Source of the DNA: Rhizophagus irregularis
Lineage: Eukaryota > Glomeromycota > Glomeromycetes > Glomerales > Glomeraceae
NCBI RefSeq assembly: GCF_026210795.1
Contig: NC_089435.1
Location: 3,038,001-3,102,000 of the forward strand
Reading direction: 5' to 3'
Length of the DNA stretch: 64,000 nucleotides
Shown piece after piece: positions 21,302 to 29,465 of the stretch (positions are counted from its first letter, which is position 1; each line of letters begins with the position of its first letter). The position numbers and the translations under genes are program-made. The notes beneath the pieces are model-generated. The model saw only the letters and a list, made by a program, of their open reading frames with translations. It was not told the origin of the DNA and did no database searches.

Positions 21302-21814
21302 TTACATTTGCCATGTTACTCTGATTTCTAGGTCTTTACGGGTTTCTATGAGTTTTTCAATGGCATTTCTATTTTTAAAATATCGACTACATCTGATATC
21401 TAGCTTTTGAAGGTTTGGTAATATATGCAGGATTTCACTTAGCAAATCTCTAACGTCACCTTTTCCACCATAGTATTGATAATCTATTATGCTAAGTTCC
21501 TGAATATTGGGACAAGCTTGTAGCATTTTTACAATACAAATGGGCCATAATTTTACCCCATCCATATTAAGCTTTCTGATATATTTTCCACATACTGTTC
21601 CTGGTTTTGTAAGATGTTTATACATTTGGAACTCCTTCACATTATAGCGGTTATAAAGGTCTACTTCACCCCATAGGAGAGAGTTTGCTACTACAGCCCA
21701 TTTTCGACACACTAATGCATAATTGCAAAGATAATGCCAACGGGAGTAAGTACCTTCATATGAAGTTTTGAATATCTTTTCTAAAAGTTCAAAAGATAAG
21801 CTATTGTTTGTCAT
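21302..21814 (-). CDS. F-box protein with leucine-rich region
   Basis: 170 residues. Residues 5-50 fit an F-box (SFELLEKIFKT, then NYALVCRKWAVVANSLLW), followed by LRR-like strands (YIRKLNMDGVKLW, NIQELSIIDYQYY, NLQKLDIRCSRYF). This is the layout of FBXL-type substrate receptors of SCF ubiquitin ligases, which are strongly expanded in Glomeromycota, so it may have been captured from the host. A variant of the element promoter motif lies 30 bp upstream on the matching strand. It diverges from the next gene. The frame is intact. Confidence 0.75.
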   Translation of the reverse strand: MTNNSLSFELLEKIFKTSYEGTYSRWHYLCNYALVCRKWAVVANSLLWGEVDLYNRYNVKEFQMYKHLTKPGTVCGKYIRKLNMDGVKLWPICIVKMLQACPNIQELSIIDYQYYGGKGDVRDLLSEILHILPNLQKLDIRCSRYFKNRNAIEKLIETRKDLEIRVTWQM

Positions 21815-21844
21815 GGTATCTCATATGAGATATTGATGGTGAAG

Positions 21845-21868
21845 TTTTATTTAATTAGATTTTTTCTT
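21845..21868 (-). promoter_or_regulatory. Element promoter-like motif, copy 3 (two mismatches)
   Basis: On the minus strand, about 22 of 24 positions follow the terminal-repeat motif, with CTAATTAAATAAAA in place of GTAATTGAATAAAA. It sits in the 104-bp gap between the F-box/LRR gene (-) and the next gene (+), oriented towards the F-box gene. Confidence 0.55.
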
Positions 21869-21918
21869 AGGATAAAATAATTTGAACATTTCTTTTCTAT
21901 CAATAGAAAAAACCAAAC

Positions 21919-22710
21919 ATGCTTACTTTTAGTGAACTTACTCCATCTCTTACTGTTACTGAATTTAAGATCAATGTTGAAGGGCTTGATTACACCGTGC
22001 TTGGTCATAAGCTTGAACCTACTAAGGATGTTATTGCCATTAATAGCAACTTTATTCATAAAGCTTTTGAGGGTTATGAACAGTACTTGTCTAAACCAAA
22101 AGGTGAGAGGCGATGCAGACGAAGTACACCTGACAATCCATTAAATAGACGGCGACGTACAGGGGATGGTAGCACTTTTAATGCATGCATTGAGTTTGTT
22201 ATCATCTTAGCTGATACTGTACATACTATTCGTTATTTTCCTAAATCTGGTAGTATACAAGTTTTCGGGTCTTTTGATCCTGTTGCTATCTTCTTACGTT
22301 ACCTTTCTGAATGTTCCCTACCTGAATTTTCTTCTGTAGAACTTGTGGGTGAAAATAAGGCTCTCCTGCGCAATTATAAATTTGTGATTAATATTGGGGG
22401 TGATAAGTTTATTAATCTTTCTACCTTAGCATATGCTTTAGAATCTATAGATGGTATTCGTGAGATTCTTCCCTTTCCGATAAAGTATATTAAGAATGAT
22501 GCAGGTGATATTCATTCTAAAATTGCTATAATCTTTACTTCAAAGATTCGGGTACATATCTGGCCTAAATCTGGTAAGGTTAATATATTTGGCACTAAGA
22601 CTGAATTGGATGCTGATATGGTTTATAAGTTCTTACAGAAGTTGTTTTCTAATCCGAATGATTTTGGGGATTTTATTTGTGATGCACCTATTCCAGATTG
22701 TGAGAGGTAA
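21919..22710 (+). CDS. Two-repeat protein, possible TBP-like fold
   Basis: 263 residues, intact, not identified by any signature I know well. It has an internal duplication: FKINVEGLDYTV (16-27) and later FPKSGSIQVFG (107-117) are matched by FVINIGGDKFIN (154-165) and WPKSGKVNIFG (215-225). Each half has an N-terminal beta strand pair, a helix, a strand ending in hydrophobic residues, a (F/W)PKSG-(S/K)-(I/V) hairpin and a final helix (PVAIFLRYL; DADMVYKFLQKLF). TATA-binding protein has the same two-repeat plan, with a comparable SGK.V.TGAKS hairpin before a helix. TBP homology is an inference. A basic patch (RRCRRS, RRRR) sits in the first half. Alternatives are another helix-grip fold or a minor structural protein. 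Confidence 0.45.
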   Translation: MLTFSELTPSLTVTEFKINVEGLDYTVLGHKLEPTKDVIAINSNFIHKAFEGYEQYLSKPKGERRCRRSTPDNPLNRRRRTGDGSTFNACIEFVIILADTVHTIRYFPKSGSIQVFGSFDPVAIFLRYLSECSLPEFSSVELVGENKALLRNYKFVINIGGDKFINLSTLAYALESIDGIREILPFPIKYIKNDAGDIHSKIAIIFTSKIRVHIWPKSGKVNIFGTKTELDADMVYKFLQKLFSNPNDFGDFICDAPIPDCER

Positions 22711-22731
22711 AAAAAATGGTTTCACTGAGAA

Positions 22732-23403
22732 CTAAAAACCCTCTATTTGTAAAATCCAGCAATCGCATTCCTGACTTCTTGTTGGCATAAGACATTCGTC
22801 ACATAGAGTTATAGCCAACTCATTTTTTAGTCTATCCAGCTGACTCTCGGTGGTCGGTGCAAGATTCTGATAGTATTCATTGAATTCATTCTGCTCTACT
22901 TCATCTATGTCTTCATCTGTGTCTTCGTCCATATCTTCATCTCCTTTAATATGGTAGATGCTGAATTCATTTCTATATTCATCATTAGGATTCGTGAATA
23001 TTCTTTGTATATTGTAATCTATAATGTTGAATGTTGTAGGTTTCTTTTTTGATAATATTTCTACTAAGTCTAATAATGCATATGCTAATTCTTTATCCTC
23101 TGAGAAGTTCTTAATGATATCTGAAAATCTTTCATATATTGCCATCTCATCTGGTAGAATAGAATATCTTATTCGTGATAAAAGTGATGGATGTATCCAT
23201 ATATCATCACCTTCTAACATCTCATCAAATATTTCTACTAGCTCTTCTAATCCAGATACTAACATACTTTCTTTGCTAAATTCAGAATCTAAAGCTTTTA
23301 AATATGCTATATCTAAATACCACATTATTTCCTTTACCCATTCTTCTATGTTGAGTTCAAACTGGCCTAGTATACGTCTTAGTAATGGTCTGTATTGTGA
23401 CAT
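22732..23403 (-). CDS. Acidic orphan protein of the transposon
   Basis: 223 residues, no recognised domain. Residues 1-140 are predicted helical (RRILGQFELNIEEWVKEIMW; LAYALLDLVEIL). A run of Asp/Glu at about 153-170 follows, and the C-terminus has four cysteines (CDEC, then CDCW) that could bind zinc. It is transcribed inward from the right terminal repeat, with the promoter-like motif 24 bp upstream, mirroring the F-box gene at the left end. It converges with the TBP-like gene, leaving 21 bp between stops. Function unknown. Confidence 0.6.
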   Translation of the reverse strand: MSQYRPLLRRILGQFELNIEEWVKEIMWYLDIAYLKALDSEFSKESMLVSGLEELVEIFDEMLEGDDIWIHPSLLSRIRYSILPDEMAIYERFSDIIKNFSEDKELAYALLDLVEILSKKKPTTFNIIDYNIQRIFTNPNDEYRNEFSIYHIKGDEDMDEDTDEDIDEVEQNEFNEYYQNLAPTTESQLDRLKNELAITLCDECLMPTRSQECDCWILQIEGF

Positions 23404-23427
23404 CTTGTAAGTCTTTTATATGTGAAT

Positions 23428-23451
23428 CTTTTATTCAATTACATTTTTTCT
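23428..23451 (-). promoter_or_regulatory. Element promoter-like motif, copy 4, in right terminal repeat
   Basis: The same 24 bp as in the left terminal repeat, on the minus strand, 24 bp before the start of the acidic orphan gene. Its presence at the inner edge of both terminal repeats means each end can fire a gene inward. Confidence 0.65.
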
Positions 23452-23865
23452 CGGTATAAGGGAAATTGCTTGCCTTGCTATTCCGCTCTATTGACTCCAT
23501 GGCTGGTTTCCTGGATGGGTTAATATTCCTTACCTTTTTTGGCTCCGTTGGCTTTGAAATCCTATTTCTTGTTCGGTTAATTTTTTCAGATTGTGTGGTG
23601 GTAATAGAATTGTATGGTGGTAATAAAACTATATGATGGTAACTAGATTATATGAAAAGTGGTAGGTGGATTATATGGTGGTAATTAAAATTATATGATG
23701 GTGGTAACTAGATTATATAAAGTGGTAGTTAAATTATAGTAAAAGTGGTAGGTGGATTATATGGTGGTAATTATATTATATGATGGTGGTAACTAGATTA
23801 TATAAAGTGGTAGTATTTTAGATTATATGGTGGGGGTGAGCCAGAATTGGGGTTTTCATACTACT
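23428..23865 (-). repeat. Right terminal inverted repeat (438 bp)
   Basis: Reverse complement of the left repeat, ending CATACTACT. It is about 85 bp longer than the left copy because the GGTGGTAA/ATATAAAGTGGTAG block is present once more. The unique inner part is nearly identical to the left copy, which points to recent transposition or gene conversion. Confidence 0.92.
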
Positions 23866-23870
23866 TAAGA
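23866..23870. repeat. Right 5-bp target-site duplication TAAGA
   Basis: An exact partner of 11852-11856, directly after the terminal CT of the right repeat. Confidence 0.85.
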
Positions 23871-26640
23871 TCACTCTTAATGGTAGATTGCGTGATGAAT
23901 CAAGTGACACCTGAAAAAGTAATTTCTGATAACAACAAGCGCACAAAAGATACTGAAAGTACGAATAGTAGGGCAAGGAGATTGGTTAAAGGATAGATGT
24001 CTAGTTTAGGGTTTTTTTATTGTTCCTCATGTATGTAGATAGGTATCGCCTTTAACAGGCATTTCATTATATATATATATTTTTTCATATGTATAGTATG
24101 TTTTCTTTACAAAGCTCTAATAAAATAAAATTGGGTTAGCAAAGAAAAATCCTGAACGAGACTTACCATAAGAAGTAAGATTTTCCATTATTTTTTTTTT
24201 TTTTTTATAACAAAGGAAAAATTTTATTAAAAAAAAATTTGAAAACTCAAATTATACATCATGATTACTCTAGCTATTAAACAAGATCGAATAAAAACTA
24301 GTGAAAAGTTGGTGACTTAAGATTTTATGTTCAAAGGAACTATCTACCATCATGCCTGCCCAAATAGGTTCTTAAAATTTGCTAATAACAAAGCTAAAAG
24401 CAACAATACTACTATTCGTACATCCTTTGGTGAATAACCATGAGAGACTTTTCCACCACAACACCTTGAAATACTCCACAACTACATAGAAATAATAAAA
24501 TTTTTCTATGCATAAGTAACAAACTATATAAAATAAAACACAATACAACACCAATTTCTAAATGTTACTATAATTTGTTATAAAAAAAAAAGTCATATGA
24601 TAAATAACAACACATAACATTTAAATTTTTCAAAAGCTACCAATAATTTTCTTAAAAAATAACCGCATACATATAAAAAAAAGGTATACAAAAACAGTAA
24701 ATACGGCTGAAAACTATAAATAAAGTTTTCAAATTAAAATTTCTAAAAATAAAAATCAAAAATCATTTTTCAAAAATAAAACTGAAAATACATGCGAGTG
24801 AAAAAATACAGGACCATTGTCAAAAAATAATTTTTCAAAAAACTGAGAGCCTACGGGATCAGCAAAATATCCGATAAAAGCTTACTGTGAACTTACGGGA
24901 ACAGAGCCTATTGAGAGCCAACGGGATCAACTATCAAATATATAATTTTCCATAAAGACGTAATAAAAATATGATCCAAAACTTAAAACAAACACATGAT
25001 AAAATTTCATATTTGACTACTAATAAATCTCGATCAACAAAAACTATTGGTTGATCTTCAATTTTCGATCTACTAATAAATCTCGATCGGCAAACAATAT
25101 TGCTTTGATTTTCAATTTTTCAATGAAATACACGACAGGAAATTGCCTAAAATATTTATTGATCATCAAGGTCACGTGTATACTCCAGAAAATTTTCCCA
25201 TGAAAGAAAGACAATATTCTTTAACAAAGAAAAAAAAAAGGGAAAATATAAAAAATTTCAAATGTAAAATATAAAATATTAAACATTTCAATAAATACAT
25301 AAAGTTTTAAAAGAAAAAAAATCTAATAAAACTAAAATGCCTCTTTCTAAATAAACTTGTAAAATTGTTTTTTGTAATTTTCGAACTAAGCGTCAAAATA
25401 AATTAACTAGTATAACACACTAGTATTCTTAAGCCAAGTAAAAGGGCCCACTGCATATTTGTGGAAATTATTTTTCGTATATTATCAAAATACTATAAAG
25501 TTTTTTCTTTTACAAAAAAACTATTGCTACCAACAACTGGCTTAAAAACTGCGCTATCATAAAAAACAAGAAATAAAAGAAAGAGTTTAGGTTTACAAAA
25601 AAGGGACAACTCTTAACAGAATACTTTACAACCATATAAAACACAAGAACAAGTAAAAAGAATGTAAAAAAATAAATTTATATTTTTCTAAAAAATTTTT
25701 ATAAAATTTCGAGTCATTTTAATCCCCAGCAAAGGCATATGTGTTCTTCAAAAATTTTTGGTATGTAAAGGAAGGAGAAAGAGTTTTTTCCCGATCAAGA
25801 TTTTCCATTATTTGGCGATAGTATGATTTTGAAGTGGTGATCATCCTGCATGACCTTCCTTATTCATTCACTTTTTCGCTTAATTTGTAGTTTGTCCTCT
25901 GATCTTCATGCAGATTTTCATCTTTTTGGGAATGCACCATGTGAACTTCGTAGTTGAATCTTATACTATAGCTATATAGCTATATAGCTATAGCTATAGC
26001 TATTGCTATTGCTATTGCTATTGCTATAGCTATATAGCTATATAGCTATTGCTATTGCTATAGACGTTGTTATTGCAATATTGCAATATTGCAATATTGC
26101 TTCTTTGATATCATTAGAATAAAATTACAAAATATTCATTTTTGTGCCACTTTTACTACATATTAACTTGCGGCATCAAGCAATAAGTTTTATATTTGTA
26201 TTTAATTTTGTTGATCGTTATTGATTTTCAAAGAAATAAAATATTCAAATATATTTCTTTTTTTCGTTAAAAAAATTAAAACGTGTAGATGATCATGCAG
26301 ATCTTGTGATAATCAATTAAAAAGTGTTAGACGAAATTTTTTTTCAAAAATTTAAAATTTTTTCTTTTTTTATAAAACATCATAAATTTTTTTTACATTT
26401 TTTTCTATTTGTAAGATTAAATATTTGGATATTACATAATTACAAATTAAATTTATAAGACTTTCTTTTAGAAAATAATGTGATATTTCATAAAAAATAT
26501 TTTTTCTTACTATTTTTATTTTAAACTACTTGAATTTATAATTAATGAAAGAATTAATTTAAAATTCATGTTATTTCAAATTTTTGTCAACTCAGTTCTT
26601 AATTTTCATATTACATTTTTTTTATATAAAATTTTTTTAA
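23871..26640. other. Gene-free AT-rich spacer
   Basis: No supported gene. The only long frame (24372-24554 minus) is hydrophobic low-complexity sequence. Long A and T runs are common. The microsatellite at 25965-26095 is listed separately. Confidence 0.5.
25965..26095. repeat. CTATAG/CTATTG microsatellite
   Basis: Hexamer repeats of GCTATA, TAGCTA and GCTATT interleave over about 130 bp and end in three copies of ATTGCA. Many sub-blocks are self-complementary (TATAGCTATA). Confidence 0.85.
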
Positions 26641-26649
26641 ATTAAACTT

Positions 26650-27630
26650 CTTTTCCAAATACATTATAATCTTCACTTTGGACAAATGAAATTAACTTTA
26701 TTTATTAATTAAAAGTTGTTCAGGCAGGTTGAAACCACTTGAATATTAATTTTCATGAATGTAGGTGTAGTGCTTAAAGAAGATTGCATTTTTCTTGATA
26801 ATATTAACTCTCTTTTCTATTTTTTTTTAATTTAGAGCGTAATATCTCCACTTTGGACAAATGAAATCAACTTCATTTATTAATTGAAAGTTGTTCAGGC
26901 AGGTTGAAACCACTTGAATATTAATTTTCATGAATGTAGGTGTAGTTCTTAGAGAAAATTGCATTTTTGTTGATGATATTAACTCTCTTTTCTATTTTTT
27001 AATTTAGAGCGTAATATCTCCACTTTGGACAAATGAAATCAACTTTATTTATTAATTGAAAGTTGTTCAGGCAGGTTGAAACCACTTGAATATTAATTTT
27101 CATGAATGTAGGTGTAGTGCTTAGAGAAGATTGCATTTTTGTTAATGATATTAACTCTCTTTTCTATTTTTTTAATTTAGAGCGTAATATCTCCACTTTG
27201 AACAAATGAAATCAACTTCATTTATTAATTGAAAGTTGTTCAGGCAGATTAAAAGCACTTGAATATTAATTTTCATGAATGTAGGTGTAGTGCTTAAAGA
27301 AGATTGCATTTTTCTTGATGATATTAACTCTCTTTTCTATTTTTTTTTAATTTAGAGCGTAATATCTCCACTTTGGACAAATGAAATCAACTTCATTTAT
27401 TAATTGAAAGTTGTTCAGGCAGGTTGAAACCACTTGAATATTAATTTTCATGAATGTAGGTGTAGTGCTTATAGAAGATTGCATTTTTGTTGATGATATT
27501 AACTCTCTTTTCTTTTTCTTTAATTTAGAGCGTAATATCTCCACTTTGGACAAATGAAATCAACTTTATTTATTAATTAAAAGTTGTTCAGGCAGGTTAA
27601 AAGCACTTGAATATTAATTTTCATAAAATT
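26650..27630. repeat. Tandem repeat, ~174-bp unit, six copies
   Basis: CACTTTGGACAAATGAAAT begins copies at about 26674, 26849, 27021, 27194, 27369 and 27542 (period 172-175 bp; copy 4 reads TTTGAAC). Each copy holds GTTGTTCAGGCAGGTTGAAA, TTCATGAATGTAGGTGTAG, a T-rich tract and TTTAATTTAGAGCG. Identity is high, so amplification was recent. The last copy is truncated after TTTTCAT. No conserved reading frame crosses the copies. Confidence 0.92.
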
Positions 27631-29465
27631 TTATTTTTTTGTAGCTGTATTAACTTTAAAACACTTATTACAACTTACGTCATTATTTTATTTATTTATT
27701 TTATTTTATTTTATTACTAGAAGATACGTCATTATTTTAAATAATAAGAATTAATTTATATTATTGGCTAATTATAATCACATGATACTAAGGATTTTTT
27801 TTTATTTTTATATTTGATTTAATAATTTAGTAAAATATTATTAAAATCAAATTCATATAAATGCAACTAATATTAATAATTGTAATTTAAGCAGTAAATT
27901 CATTAACCAAATCGTGTAAATTCTATGCTTAAATTATGTAATTTCTGTGATCAAATCAATATAAATTCGGCATAAATTATGGTCAAATCATGCAAAATGA
28001 TACATTTTTGTGATATGGAATTGTGCATTTTTCCGTATCCCTATATAGATTAGAAACATTATTTTTAAGAAAAAATTGTATAAAACCTTATTAAAAACAT
28101 GATTTTTTATAGGTTTAATTATAATAAAATTTTATTATTTGGTAATATTTTACATACAATTCAATTTATTTATATCAAAAAATTTTTTTAATTATAAATG
28201 TTATGTTTGGGGGACGAAGTCCCCTGGCAAATCGCATATTCTAGTTATTGGTTAAATTTCAAAAAAAGTAGACATTCCGATTTCTGATGTTTTACGATAA
28301 TCCGTTAAACTAACTGTTTATCCATCTATCCGATTCTTTTAAAAAAATTTTATCTGGATAACGGATATCCGATAATTATCCGGATAAACGCTTATCAGAT
28401 TGACACACTAGAGATGATATGTGTCATGAACATATTGATGATATTACAGTAAAGAAGACTTTACATTGCGTTTGAAAAAATTAAAGAAATCAGATAATAT
28501 TCTTGACTTATTTTTATTCATGTAATTTTATTTTCACGTTCAGATAATAATAATATTATTTATCTTATATCTAGATTAAAAGAACACTACTATTATTATT
28601 GTAATTTTTTTTTAAAAAAAAGTCAAAAATATGAATTCATCATTTATAATTGACTTGAAATAAATAAATTTAATGTTTGAACCATTAATCATTATGCACT
28701 GATACACATTTATGTAAAATGATTTTCAAGTGTTAAAACTACTACACGCTAGACATGTTTTACGATGCAATGTCTTTAAAGGCTTTTAACCAATAACGTC
28801 ATAGAACATTAGAATATGCAAATATTTTGTATAGTATTTTGGAAACTTATGGTTTTAATAGGACTAAATTACTTTGTTCTAGAAAGATAATCGTTCTTGC
28901 ATAATTTACATAATTTTGGAATATTAATAATATGCGAATATAATTGTTTAGAATAGTTTTACAATTAACTTCACGTAGGAACAAATAGAAGAAAAAACCA
29001 ATGAGATGTAGTACAATATCTTGTTATTATTCAATCTACTTTTTTTTAATGAAATTACTATATTTGGTGTTCATTGTGAGGTTTAGAATGATTATACTAC
29101 AAAAGTAATTATACATCTCAATTTGTCGTACACGGTTAATTTTTTGACCGTTTCCTTTCTTGTTAATTTGTACTTTCCATCATTATCTTCTATGCTGAAA
29201 GATTTATTTTTATTACGCCAATTACTTAGATATTTCCACTAGTTAGTCATATGAATTACAAACTAAATAAATAAACGGACTTTTCCGTAGTACTATGGTA
29301 AATCCTTAAGATTCCATGAGAAAATCTAGAAATACTTTCCGTATTACCAACAAAAGGTTCAAACTCCTGGTAATTCAGATATAAATAAAAATACGTATTT
29401 CAAATTTTCCAAATTCATTGTCTTATCGATACTTGTTTATAACATATATTAATTAACTTAATAAA
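27631..29465. other. Gene-free spacer upstream of the kinase gene
   Basis: No gene recognised. Near 28208-28230 is a small GC-rich word (GGGGGACGAAGTCCCC, an inverted repeat), and at 28340-28385 there are several ATCCG/CGGAT words. Similar ATCCGGATA words occur at 10540-10595 and 58675-58690, so these may be degraded repeats. Confidence 0.45.

Larger units (their letters stand above)
11857..23865. mobile_element. Polinton/Maverick-related transposon with Gag-retropepsin module (12,009 bp)
   Basis: The element is delimited by long terminal inverted repeats and a 5-bp duplication. Gene order is F-box-like (+), family B DNA polymerase (+), integrase (-), Gag (+), retropepsin with C2H2 finger (+), F-box/LRR (-), TBP-like candidate (+) and acidic orphan (-). 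Polymerase plus c-integrase is the defining pair of Polintons. The usual DJR major capsid, minor capsid, FtsK/HerA ATPase and Ulp1-like protease genes are not seen. The genes are tightly packed, with overlapping ends, and visibly less AT-rich than the flanks. Reverse transcriptase, RNase H and LTRs are all absent, so this is not an LTR retrotransposon. Transposition is inferred to go by protein-primed replication and integrase-mediated insertion. Confidence 0.88.

Noticed and set aside
28205-28230. tRNA or terminator hairpin at GGGGGACGAAGTCCCC
   Set aside because: Short stem without cloverleaf, A/B boxes or an adjacent gene; probably a repeat fragment.
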